A model generated the notes under the pieces. The model did not search any database. It was not told where the DNA came from and saw only the letters and a list, made by a program, of their open reading frames with translations. This document shows positions 13,605-20,929 of a stretch of 21,091 bases of DNA, in pieces (the stretch's first letter is position 1; every line of letters starts with the position of its first letter). Where the stretch lies: positions 1 through 21,091 of IMG/VR virus record IMGVR_UViG_3300042296_000889; one strand, written 5' to 3'. Made by a program: the position numbers and the translations under genes. This stretch comes from a virus.

Positions 13605-14137
13605 TATATTTCCTCCTTAATGTCCTCACCTGCATCCACTATCTGACGTTCAATTGAATATGGCACACCCATAATTTCCGATGCAATACCTTTGATTCCA
13701 ATTAAACGCTGAACCTCTTCCAGTGTCATGCCTAATTCCTTCATGATTTTCATTTCATCCCATCCAGATTTAAGCATACCAACGAGTGAAGCCTGTAATT
13801 CAACTTCATGCTTTCCTCTTGCTCGGTTATGCCTTATTGTACTTGCCATGCGGTCATTTATATCCTTTTCAATTACCGATACTGGAAGCATGCCGTTCTC
13901 TCGCTCATAAATATCTTTTCTGGTCAGCATTATCGTATATCGGTGGAAGCCATCAACGATAATATATTTATCTCTATCTGAATCGTAAAAGCATACGACA
14001 GGCATAGTGTAGCCATCGCATTTAATTGATTGATAAAGTAAATCCATTTCACGTTTTGCAACATGGTTAGGATTGTAATTGTTTGCCTCGATTTTATCAA
14101 TCGGCACGGCAATAACATTGTAAACTGGACTTTTCAT
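13604..14137 (-). CDS. IbrB-like ParB/sulfiredoxin-fold protein
   Basis: The 177-residue protein has a ParB/Srx N-terminal domain: IEANNYNPNHVAKREMDLL, then DGYTMPVVCFYDSDRDKYIIVDGFHRY, with the DGxHR motif at residues 62-66. The C-terminal half is helical (ELQASLVGMLKSGWDEMKIMKELGM), with a likely helix-turn-helix. This matches IbrB, the partner of IbrA encoded next. DndB of the phosphorothioation system carries a related DGQHR motif. The gene starts in an ATGA overlap with the helicase stop and is coupled to the IbrA-like gene. Confidence 0.8.
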   Translation of the reverse strand: MKSPVYNVIAVPIDKIEANNYNPNHVAKREMDLLYQSIKCDGYTMPVVCFYDSDRDKYIIVDGFHRYTIMLTRKDIYERENGMLPVSVIEKDINDRMASTIRHNRARGKHEVELQASLVGMLKSGWDEMKIMKELGMTLEEVQRLIGIKGIASEIMGVPYSIERQIVDAGEDIKEEI

Positions 14138-15321
14138 ATTTGTTTAATTAACTCTTGAATTTTAACTGCTCTGAAATACTCATCTATGCCCTGCTTCTTA
14201 CTTATGTTGTCATTTACCAGCACGTCTAAGCCTGTATTTGAAGTCATGTCATAATAAATACAATCATGGTTCTGACCAGTTCGATATGTACGCTGTTCTG
14301 ATTGCAAACGCTGGGCATAGTCAAATGTCTTGTCGAAATAAATAGTAATATACTTGTGTTGCAAATTCAATCCAAACGAGTGCATCCCATACGACAGAAT
14401 CGACACGTTCGGGTATAGTTTCTGCAACATTTCTCTGCTCTTAATATACTTGCAATATATCAGAACCTTGTCATGTTCAACGGTGCTCAGAATCGAATCC
14501 AACTTAATTATTTTGTCCTCAGATACGCAGTACAAATGTTGCATTTTCTGGGTCATTTCAATGAAAATATTGTTGTTCAAAAATTGCAAGGTTTCATTAT
14601 CCAGATAGTGCGATTTAAGGTACTGATACTCCTTCATTTCTTCGTCTGTAATTTTATATTTCACCTCGTTGTATATCTTTTTGACCTGAATAAACAAATC
14701 GGATTCATACACATACGGTGCAATGATGCTGTACAAATAATCGATGTTCGTAAACTCGTGAATGATTTCCTTTGATACCTGCCTGCCCGATACATACTTT
14801 GTCATCTTTGACCATTTGACAAATGTGTTTTTGAACTCGGCAAAATCCATCTTGAGAATGAGCGGTGAAAGAAATTCCATTTGTGCCCAGATGTCAAGAA
14901 TATTCTTCGATATAGGCGTGCCATTCAGTACGAGTTTATACTTGGCATATTTGCCAATCTCAATAATGCGTTGCGTGCGCTTAGCATCGTTGTTTTTGAT
15001 TTTAAGCGATTCATCTACCACTACGAAGCAATCGTGCGCCTGAACGAAGTTAAATAGCCGTAAATACTCTCTATCCGATGCAGATAGTGTTTCAATTCCT
15101 ATGACTTGGCAATTTTTGACAAGACAAGATTTGGCAAGTTCAGCAATAAGATTATCCTTCGTGCGAAATGGCGTAAACCAAATCACTTCGGGTACTTCGG
15201 TGCTATTTATCAGCGTTACGGCAGTCAGCGTTTTGCCCGTGCCGGGGCGCATAAACAACGCCCCGACTTTCAGACAATTCAACTTATCAATCGCAAATTT
15301 TTGGTCAGGCAGTAAATTCAC
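14134..15321 (-). CDS. compact SNF2-like SF2 helicase
   Basis: The 395-residue protein has MRPGTGKT (24-31), DESLKIKN (103-110), NGTPISKN (133-140) and motif VI QSEQRTYRTGQ (340-350). The second RecA domain is short: SILSYGMHSFGLNLQ follows almost directly after the KLYPNV strand, as in compact phage SNF2 proteins. It starts with GTG at 15321, in a GTGA overlap with the upstream stop; the next Met lies inside the Walker A motif. It should be a DNA translocase or remodeller. Its coupling to the IbrB/IbrA pair suggests they work together. Confidence 0.82.
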   Translation of the reverse strand: MNLLPDQKFAIDKLNCLKVGALFMRPGTGKTLTAVTLINSTEVPEVIWFTPFRTKDNLIAELAKSCLVKNCQVIGIETLSASDREYLRLFNFVQAHDCFVVVDESLKIKNNDAKRTQRIIEIGKYAKYKLVLNGTPISKNILDIWAQMEFLSPLILKMDFAEFKNTFVKWSKMTKYVSGRQVSKEIIHEFTNIDYLYSIIAPYVYESDLFIQVKKIYNEVKYKITDEEMKEYQYLKSHYLDNETLQFLNNNIFIEMTQKMQHLYCVSEDKIIKLDSILSTVEHDKVLIYCKYIKSREMLQKLYPNVSILSYGMHSFGLNLQHKYITIYFDKTFDYAQRLQSEQRTYRTGQNHDCIYYDMTSNTGLDVLVNDNISKKQGIDEYFRAVKIQELIKQI

Positions 15322-15701
15322 TTGAGCAAATCCGTATCGGCATCCATTTTACCTGCCACAAGTGCTGGCGGTGTGTTTGTTTCGACTATGACCTCATTAT
15401 GACCTTCGCCATACACACGAACCTTGCCACCATACTCTAATGCTTCCGCTTCCATCTCTTCGAGTGCGCTGTACACACGTTGTATTACTTGCTCTTTTTG
15501 ACTTGTAATCCATGCGTATGGCTGGCTTGGGCAGTCGATGAATGCCGATACCTTAATCTCGCCATCCTGAATATACAGGTAAACGCTGGTCTGCATTTTC
15601 TTGGTCTTGTAACCGAATTGTGGAAGATATACTCGGCTATCTTTCCATACTTTGCATCCGAAATGCGATGCTATTTCTTGAAGTGTTCTGGTTGTTTTCA
15701 T
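15318..15701 (-). CDS. hypothetical protein before the helicase
   Basis: The 127-residue protein opens with TRTLQEIASHFGCKVWKDS, which looks like a small helix-turn-helix or winged segment, then has a beta region (QTSVYLYIQDGEIKVSAFIDC), a long helix (KEQVIQRVYSALEEMEAEA) and an acidic end. No family is recognised. It overlaps the helicase start (GTGA). Confidence 0.6.
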   Translation of the reverse strand: MKTTRTLQEIASHFGCKVWKDSRVYLPQFGYKTKKMQTSVYLYIQDGEIKVSAFIDCPSQPYAWITSQKEQVIQRVYSALEEMEAEALEYGGKVRVYGEGHNEVIVETNTPPALVAGKMDADTDLLK

Positions 15702-15706
15702 GATGA

Positions 15707-16192
15707 TTAAATGGCTAAAAATGCGTTAACGGATGAAGGTGTAAATTTCTTGGAGTAGAACTCACGAGCAAACTGACGATTGGATTTTACAAACTGGTAG
15801 TAGTCGGCAAGTTTGCGACCTGCTTGCTTAACAGTGGCAAGTACATCTCCTGATGCATCTTTATTGGCTTGTAATTTTGATTTCTGTGCATCCGCTTTAG
15901 CATTTGCAATACGCTCACGCTTAGCGTAATATTCATCAACCATTGCGCTGTATTCCGCATTCTTAACCAACTCAAATGCAATTACCCATAATTGCTTCTC
16001 GCTGAATCGGCTCGATGTAGATGCAATCTTGTAGGCAAGTGAAGCCTCTGGCAAGTATTGCAACACTTCCTGAATTGCTTGGTCAGCAAGTTCAGCATTT
16101 TGATTGGTTACAAATTCACCAATTGATGAAATGCAACTGGTTTTCGGGTTTAAGTCCTGAATGAAAGAAAAGATTTGTTTTGCGTTGTTCAT
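15707..16192 (-). CDS. hypothetical helical protein, first gene of operon from P3
   Basis: The 161-residue protein is largely helical and rich in Ala, Lys and Gln. A basic central stretch (DEYYAKRERIANAKADAQKS) precedes a C-terminal RKLADYYQFVKSNRQFAREF helix. It has no catalytic motif and no membrane segment. The start is fixed by the AACAATCAC leader 3 nt upstream. As the first product of its operon it may be abundant early. Confidence 0.65.
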   Translation of the reverse strand: MNNAKQIFSFIQDLNPKTSCISSIGEFVTNQNAELADQAIQEVLQYLPEASLAYKIASTSSRFSEKQLWVIAFELVKNAEYSAMVDEYYAKRERIANAKADAQKSKLQANKDASGDVLATVKQAGRKLADYYQFVKSNRQFAREFYSKKFTPSSVNAFLAI

Positions 16193-16195
16193 AAT

Positions 16196-16304
16196 GTGAT
16201 TGTTAAAATGATACTACGAAGGTAGTTTGTTTCGAAATACGCCCGACAAACCAACCTAATCTTTTTTGTAACTCGTTGAGAATGAGGTGAAAAATTTTAC
16301 ACGA
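16196..16304 (-). promoter_or_regulatory. candidate promoter P3 with AACAATCAC leader and upstream block
   Basis: Minus strand: TTTG (16250-16247), 22 nt beginning TCGGGCGTATT, TACCTTCG (16224-16217), then AACAATCAC (16204-16196) 3 nt before the ATG at 16192. It aligns with P2 over 88 nt without gaps, including the upstream block at 16304-16283 with GTAAAATTTTTCACCT. It drives the five-gene operon ending with the IbrA-like gene and is divergent from the tRNA promoter. Confidence 0.68.
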
Positions 16305-16337
16305 AAAAAACTATTAGGTTAAAATAAATCATTTTTA

Positions 16338-16345
16338 TAACTTTG
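16338..16345 (+). promoter_or_regulatory. candidate -7 box of the tRNA promoter
   Basis: TAACTTTG is a perfect TAnnTTTG Bacteroidota -7 box. It ends 10 nt before the tRNA, which allows a start of transcription at about 16350. A clear TTTG -33 box is not seen; TTAG about 20 nt upstream is the nearest match. Confidence 0.5.
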
Positions 16346-16355
16346 TGGCTCACAA

Positions 16356-16428
16356 TGCGGGATAGAGCAGTGGTCAGCTCGGTTGGCTCATAACCAACAG
16401 GTCGCAGGTTCGAATCCTTCTCCCGCTA
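16356..16428 (+). tRNA. tRNA-Met (CAU), initiator-like
   Basis: The 73-nt cloverleaf is complete: acceptor arm around GCGGGA/TCCCGC, D-stem GAGC/GCTC, anticodon arm GTTGG-CTCATAA-CCAAC, variable loop AGGTC, T-loop TTCGAAT, discriminator A. Initiator hallmarks are an unpaired T1-T72 and an A11:T24 pair. Only two of the three usual G:C pairs at the base of the anticodon stem are present (29:41 is T:A). The T-stem has one C-T mismatch (50:64). CCA is not encoded. The gene is transcribed on the plus strand ahead of the helicase and primase genes. Confidence 0.88.
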
Positions 16429-16441
16429 CTATAAACAAAAC

Positions 16442-16532
16442 AACTCAGGTAGCAGTGAGTTCAAATGAATTTCCATTAGGAAAAATTAAACCCTGATATA
16501 GGCAACTGCTACTGCCTGTATTGGGGTTTTTT
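16442..16532 (+). ncRNA. candidate structured RNA with complementary hairpin loops
   Basis: Between the tRNA and the 16551 gene, three hairpins can form. Hairpin 1 is AACTCA/TGAGTT with loop GGTAGCAG (16442-16461). A small one is TTTCC/GGAAA (16470-16483). The third is the 17-bp terminator stem with loop ACTGCTAC (16488-16529). The first and third loops are complementary over 7 nt, plus one closing base (16449-16456 with 16505-16512), so they could kiss. No open reading frame covers the stretch. It is probably co-transcribed with the tRNA. No known RNA family is recognised. Confidence 0.5.
16488..16532 (+). terminator. intrinsic terminator after the tRNA
   Basis: A 17-bp stem from AAACCC (16488-16493) to GGGTTT (16524-16529), continuous with three G:T wobble pairs, closes an 8-nt loop. 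T residues run on to 16532. This is a strong Rho-independent terminator on the plus strand. It lies 18 nt before the next start codon, so readthrough could be controlled. Confidence 0.8.
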
Positions 16533-16550
16533 ATTAAACAACATTACACT

Positions 16551-16736
16551 ATGTATTATTTACGCATCAAAAAAATTGACGAAAACTTAAAACTTGTCAT
16601 GGTCGGTATGTATGAAGCATCTACTGACAAATGGATTAAATGGGTAAAGATTAATGAGGCAACAATTGAATTGCTAACGTCTAATCAAATTTATTTTAAC
16701 ATTGTAGATGGAGTCCCAGTGCCATGCAAACATTAA
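16551..16736 (+). CDS. small hypothetical protein before the SF2 helicase
   Basis: The 61-residue product starts at the ATG at 16551 (MYYLRIKKIDENLKLVMVGMY). An apparent earlier start at 16521 is TTG inside the terminator and is rejected. The protein is beta-rich with a WIKWVKINEATIELL segment. Its 3' end overlaps the helicase start by 13 nt. Function unknown. Confidence 0.6.
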   Translation: MYYLRIKKIDENLKLVMVGMYEASTDKWIKWVKINEATIELLTSNQIYFNIVDGVPVPCKH

Positions 16737-18070
16737 GACCCTACCAAACCCAAGCGATTTCTATGCTTCGCACCTCAATTGCGAAGCATACGAAGTCTAT
16801 TCTATGTGTTCCAACTGGTGGAGGCAAAACCACTATTGTATCAAGCATGATACAGAGCGCAATAAGTAAGCAGAAACGAATCTTATTTCTTGCGCACAGG
16901 TCAGAACTATTACAACAAGCAACCGAACGGCTTCAATCGTTTGGGTTACATCCCGGACTTATACAAGGCAACAATACCCGAACGCACCCATGCCTCAATG
17001 TGGCAAGTGTGCAGACTCTGCGAAATAGGTTAGATATAATCCAACCGCCCGACATTATCTTTATTGACGAGTGCCACCTCAGCATGGCAAATAGTTACCG
17101 TAAAATATTGGCGCACTTCCCAAATGCTTATGTCGTAGGTATGACAGCAACACCCACCCGACTTGATGGCAAGCCATTGGGTGATGTCTATAATGATATT
17201 GTCGCACCTATAAAGGTTTCCGAACTAACCGACAACGGGTTTTTATGTCGTGTTAGGAAGTTCGGTTCAAAAGAACATATTGACCTCGAAGGCGTTGAAA
17301 CTACCCAAGGTGATTTTAATCCAAAGCAGTTATTCCAGAAATTTAACGAAAAAAATCTTTATCATGGCGTGGTAAATAATTACCTGCAATTTGCTAAAGA
17401 CAGACCATTCATTTGCTTCTGCGTGAATGTAGAACACTCACAAAAGACAGCACAAGAATTTCAGTCAAACGGCATAAACTGCAAGCACCTCGATGGCGAA
17501 TCAAAGCAAAGTGAACGTGATATAACGATTGCCCAATTTCGTGCAGGCATTATACAGGGCATAACAAATGTCGGTTTGTTCACCGAAGGATTTGACGTGC
17601 CACACGTTTCATGCGTTATTTTAAATAGGGCAACCCAATCCCTTGCGCTTTATCTGCAAATGATTGGACGTGGTCTGCGTCCATACAAAGACAAGTCCGA
17701 TTGCATTATAATTGACCACGGTGACAACGTGCTGAGGCATGGATGGTACGACCATGAACACGAATGGTCGCTTACAATTAAAAAGAAAAAATCGGATAAA
17801 AAACAGGCTATGTCGGTTAGGTTGTGTACAGGCTGTCAAGCAATGATGCCCGTAAATTTGCGAACCTGTCCTGAATGCGGTGCGCAAAAAATAAAGAAGG
17901 ACAAGGATTTAGTTCACACAGAATTTGCCGAACTTGCGAAGCCAAAAGTGCCTGAACATTTACGAAAGCCATTCAGTCAAATGTCGAGGCAAGAACTTGA
18001 GGAGTTTGCAGATTTCAAAAAATATAAGAAGGGATGGGTTTATAAACAATTACAATTGCGCTCAAAATGA
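16724..18070 (+). CDS. SF2 DEAD/DEAH helicase with C-terminal zinc finger
   Basis: The 448-residue protein has RPYQTQAI (Q-like motif), PTGGGKT (30-36), DECH (115-118), TATPTR (141-146), TEGFDVP (287-293) and QMIGRGLRP (312-320), so both RecA domains are complete. A zinc finger follows, CTGC (368-371) with CPEC (382-385), and the C-terminal region is basic. It is a RecQ/RadD-like phage replication or repair helicase. The gene before it overlaps by 13 nt, and the primase gene starts in an ATGA overlap with its stop, giving a coupled helicase-primase unit. Confidence 0.9.
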   Translation: MQTLRPYQTQAISMLRTSIAKHTKSILCVPTGGGKTTIVSSMIQSAISKQKRILFLAHRSELLQQATERLQSFGLHPGLIQGNNTRTHPCLNVASVQTLRNRLDIIQPPDIIFIDECHLSMANSYRKILAHFPNAYVVGMTATPTRLDGKPLGDVYNDIVAPIKVSELTDNGFLCRVRKFGSKEHIDLEGVETTQGDFNPKQLFQKFNEKNLYHGVVNNYLQFAKDRPFICFCVNVEHSQKTAQEFQSNGINCKHLDGESKQSERDITIAQFRAGIIQGITNVGLFTEGFDVPHVSCVILNRATQSLALYLQMIGRGLRPYKDKSDCIIIDHGDNVLRHGWYDHEHEWSLTIKKKKSDKKQAMSVRLCTGCQAMMPVNLRTCPECGAQKIKKDKDLVHTEFAELAKPKVPEHLRKPFSQMSRQELEEFADFKKYKKGWVYKQLQLRSK

Positions 18071-20229
18071 ACATAAGTATTTACAAAAACATATCCGACA
18101 CCAAGAGTCAGGACACAACATTACTTGACCAATTCTTACAAGATGTTAAGAATGGCAAGTGGCAAACTCAAGTTGAAAGGGTGCGACAAACGCAAGACCC
18201 TGAGCAAAAGAAATCCGTTCCACTTGTAACCGTTTCAGGGCAGTTTAAAGAACGCAATGCTTCTGGCATTATTTCCCATAGTGGATTTATCTGCATTGAT
18301 ATTGATGGCATAGAGCCTGTGCAAATGGTAGATGTTGCCAATAAATTATGGACTGACCCATACACATACGCCTGCTTTAAAAGTATTCGTGGTAATGGTT
18401 TAGCCGTTGTTGTTCGCATTGACCCAGCACGCCATCTTGATGCATTCGAAGGATTAGAGCGGTATTATGCTCAGCAATATCAAATAAGTATAGACAGGTC
18501 ATGCAAGGATGTTTCACGAACCCGCTTTGTTTCGCACGACCCCTCTTTATACCTCAACAGCCGTAGTCAAATATTTAAGAAATACATACCTAAAAAGGAA
18601 ACACCCAAAACGGAAAATTATCCGAACGCACTTGCAACCTCGGATTTTCACCACATACTCGACCAAATAAGTACCAATAAAATTGATATAACGCAAGGGC
18701 AGTATTATATCTGGCTTCGTGTTGGTTTTGCAATTGCTGATTATTTCGATGAAAGCGGACGCAGTTACTTTCACACCATTAGTCAAAATTCGGAAAAATA
18801 CGACCCGAAAGTATGCGATAAGCAATACACCGCATGCCTGAAATCTCGTGGTCAAGGTATTCAATTAGGCACGTTTATACATTGGTGTAAAGAGGCTGGA
18901 ATCAATACCACCAGCACCAAAACAAAACGCACACTGCAAGCCGTTTACCATGCTAAAAAACAAGGCAGAACAAAAGAAAGCGTGGTTGATTTGCTTACCA
19001 AATTGGATGGCATGGATGCAACCGAAGCAACCGATTTGGTTAATCGTGCATTTAATAACGCCACACCTATAAATGATAAGAATTTCTCACCCGTTGATAC
19101 CATCGAAATATTTGTAAATTCTAATTACAAACTGCTTCGAAACCTCATTACAAATAGGCTTGAAAACAATGGCGAAATCTTTACGCAGATTGATGAAAAT
19201 ACCATGTACATAAACCTCAAAAAAATTGAGCCAAAAGTATCTCAGGAACTTTTATCAACATACATCCGAAGCAATGAAATACCGTCATATCACCCACTGC
19301 AAGACTTTATAGGTAAATATGAACACAGGCAACCAGTAGGCGTAATTAAATCCATTGCCGAAACAATACACGGTTATAATGGATATTTGCCCGATGGTGA
19401 AATAATGCATGATTATGTTGAGGTGTTTTTAACTAAGTTCTATCTCGGACTCATAGCGGGTGCATTAGGTGACGAAACACCACCAATTATTCCCGTAATT
19501 TATGGTGAAAAAATCGGAACGGGTAAGACCCAATTCTGGAAACGATTATTGCCCGATGAACTTAGTAATTACTTTGCTATATCTGACCTGTCACGAGGGC
19601 AAGATGATGATATATTACTATCAATGAAGTGGATGGTATGCGATGATGAATGGGCAGGCAAGATGGCAAATAATACCAAGTACATGAAGTCAAAATCTGG
19701 GCAGACATCAAGCACAATAAGGCGTGCTTATGCTCGTGACCATGAAGATATAAAACGTCTTGCCATGCTGTGTGGTACTTCGAATGACTCAGATATAATT
19801 GCCGATAGTAGCAACAGGCGTATTATACCAATCAATGCCACACATATTGATTTGGAAAAATATTATAAGATTGATAAAATTGATGCCCTCATTGAAGCAT
19901 ACCACCTTTACACAAGTGCAGGGGATTCGCCATTTCTTACCGCTTACGAAAATGATATGTTGCAACGCATTTCATCGCTTAACACCGCACCCGATGTTAA
20001 TGAGGAGTTATTACTAACATTTTTTGAATGTTGTGAACCCGATGATACCTGCGCTGTTTTCAAAACTGCTACCGATGTAGCAAGTTTTATTCAGAGCAAG
20101 ACCCAACTGCGCATATCTGTTACGGCAATCGGCAAAGCATTAGCAAAAAATGGATTTTTAAAGGTTTCCGAACGCAAAAACGGTGCGCCTCGATACGCAT
20201 ACGTTGTCAAACCGATTCGGCAAGAATAG
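18067..20229 (+). CDS. primase-helicase: BT4734-like/PriCT and VirE-type ATPase domains
   Basis: The 720-residue protein combines three parts. Residues 1-170 are a BT4734-like primase-polymerase domain (DIDG at 78-81, SIRGNGLAV at 106-114, RTRFVSHDP at 151-159). Residues 194-280 are a PriCT-2-like helical domain (IWLRVGFAIADYF, CLKSRGQG, FIHWCKEAG). Residues 440-640 are a VirE-type SF3-like ATPase (GEKIGTGKT at 480-488, VCDDEW at 524-529, then LAMLCGTSN and RRIIPI). Together they form the phage primase-replicative helicase. Its 3' end overlaps the convergent VRR-NUC gene by 23 nt. Confidence 0.88.
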   Translation: MNISIYKNISDTKSQDTTLLDQFLQDVKNGKWQTQVERVRQTQDPEQKKSVPLVTVSGQFKERNASGIISHSGFICIDIDGIEPVQMVDVANKLWTDPYTYACFKSIRGNGLAVVVRIDPARHLDAFEGLERYYAQQYQISIDRSCKDVSRTRFVSHDPSLYLNSRSQIFKKYIPKKETPKTENYPNALATSDFHHILDQISTNKIDITQGQYYIWLRVGFAIADYFDESGRSYFHTISQNSEKYDPKVCDKQYTACLKSRGQGIQLGTFIHWCKEAGINTTSTKTKRTLQAVYHAKKQGRTKESVVDLLTKLDGMDATEATDLVNRAFNNATPINDKNFSPVDTIEIFVNSNYKLLRNLITNRLENNGEIFTQIDENTMYINLKKIEPKVSQELLSTYIRSNEIPSYHPLQDFIGKYEHRQPVGVIKSIAETIHGYNGYLPDGEIMHDYVEVFLTKFYLGLIAGALGDETPPIIPVIYGEKIGTGKTQFWKRLLPDELSNYFAISDLSRGQDDDILLSMKWMVCDDEWAGKMANNTKYMKSKSGQTSSTIRRAYARDHEDIKRLAMLCGTSNDSDIIADSSNRRIIPINATHIDLEKYYKIDKIDALIEAYHLYTSAGDSPFLTAYENDMLQRISSLNTAPDVNEELLLTFFECCEPDDTCAVFKTATDVASFIQSKTQLRISVTAIGKALAKNGFLKVSERKNGAPRYAYVVKPIRQE

Positions 20230-20554
20230 ACTCAACAAAGTCAATCACACACTGGGCAGAACGGGCAATGTAAATTTTTACACCTTGTTCTGCCCATTTT
20301 TTATGCAGTTCAACTTGTGGCTTGCTTAAATTTCCCTTTGCCGTTTTAACTTCGATGTAATGCGTTTTACCCGCCCAGATGAATACGAGGTCGGGAACGC
20401 CTGCGATAACGCCTTGTGCCTTAAATTTAGCCCCTTCACGGCCATTTGAGAACATGCCGTTGGGAACGTGGAAAAGACACAATCTGGTTTGTGGCATTTT
20501 GTTCCAGATGTGCATTATTGCCTCTTGTTGTATCGCTGACTCTGATTTTTCCAT
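20207..20554 (-). CDS. VRR-NUC domain nuclease
   Basis: The 115-residue protein is a stand-alone VRR-NUC nuclease: E6 and Q10 in the first helix, FHVPNGMFSNGREGAKFKAQG at 28-48, GVPDL with Asp 55, IEVK with Glu 68 and Lys 70, and Gln 80 in LSKPQVELH. All the catalytic residues of the PD-(D/E)xK fold are present. Viral VRR-NUC proteins cut branched DNA such as Holliday junctions. It lies tail to tail with the primase and head to head with the terminase region, next to the origin-like stretch. Confidence 0.88.
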   Translation of the reverse strand: MEKSESAIQQEAIMHIWNKMPQTRLCLFHVPNGMFSNGREGAKFKAQGVIAGVPDLVFIWAGKTHYIEVKTAKGNLSKPQVELHKKWAEQGVKIYIARSAQCVIDFVESILAESV

Positions 20555-20635
20555 GAATTATTTTTAAAGTTACTACAAATGGGTATTGAGTATTAGCACT
20601 TTACCGATTTGTAGTAGGTAGTACCTCAAAATTGC

Positions 20636-20694
20636 AACTTTTCCTTGAATGCAAAAAATAAAAAAAATAAAAAAAAATTTCTCAGGGAAAAGTT
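20636..20694. repeat. imperfect inverted repeat around an A-rich centre
   Basis: AACTTTTCCTTGA (20636-20648) and TCAGGGAAAAGTT (20682-20694) are inverted copies matching at 12 of 13 positions. The 33 nt between them are almost all A. Outside them, TTTGTAGTA-type motifs (20608-20616 and 20719-20727) are also inverted, so the whole is a nested symmetrical structure. Confidence 0.75.
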
Positions 20695-20732
20695 AAAATG
20701 TGTTTTTTACCTACTACTTACTACAAATAGCC

Positions 20733-20780
20733 TATAATAATATATATATATATTAATATTATATATTATATATTATATTA
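20733..20780. other. 48-nt run of pure A/T
   Basis: No G or C occurs from 20733 to 20780; alternating TA steps dominate. It is a good candidate for a DNA unwinding element and contains several overlapping ATATTATA repeats. Confidence 0.7.
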
Positions 20781-20809
20781 GAGGCAGTTACAAAAAGTAT
20801 TTCGATTTT

Positions 20810-20868
20810 CGAATGTAGTAACTTTGTGTAGTAACTTTGTAGTAACTTTTTTCTACCTACTACATTCG
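20810..20868. repeat. tandem GTAGTAACTTT repeats inside an 11-bp inverted repeat
   Basis: CGAATGTAGTA (20810-20820) and TACTACATTCG (20858-20868) are perfect inverted copies. Three direct copies of GTAGTAACTTT begin at 20815, 20828 and 20839. Each of the first two includes a TAACTTTG -7 box, so the block could be origin iterons, operator sites, tandem promoters or a mixture. Confidence 0.75.
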
Positions 20869-20917
20869 ATATTCGTATGAAATAATAAAATAGTGTTAGT
20901 TATTCGGTTTTATTTCG

Positions 20918-20925
20918 TAAATTTG
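20918..20925 (+). promoter_or_regulatory. candidate -7 box before the terminase gene
   Basis: TAAATTTG is a perfect TAnnTTTG box, only 4 nt before the ATG at 20930. If used, the transcript would be leaderless or nearly so. The -33 region is weak (TTAG). Upstream TAACTTTG boxes in the repeat block are alternatives. Confidence 0.4.
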
Positions 20926-20929
20926 AGGC

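Larger units (their letters stand above)
20570..20868. other. candidate replication origin/repeat-rich intergenic region
   Basis: The 375-nt stretch 20555-20929 has no gene. It contains repeated GTAGTA/TACTAC motifs on both strands: 20570-20576, 20611-20622, 20711-20724, 20815-20844 and 20858-20863. It also holds a long inverted repeat round an A-rich centre and a 48-nt run of pure A/T at 20733-20780. Iteron-like repeats beside an AT-rich unwinding element, next to replication genes and a divergent promoter region, are the usual build of a phage origin. No DnaA-box match was found. Confidence 0.5.

Noticed and set aside
16356-16428. tRNA as an attB/attP integration site
   Set aside because: No integrase, recombinase or direct repeat of the tRNA 3' end is visible in the window.
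16521-16550. TTG start for the 61-residue protein
   Set aside because: It lies inside the terminator stem and poly-T tract; the ATG at 16551 is the natural start.
20555-20929. DnaA boxes and CRISPR-like arrays in the repeat region
   Set aside because: No TTATCCACA-type match was found, and the repeats are short, unevenly spaced and partly inverted, unlike CRISPR repeats and spacers.
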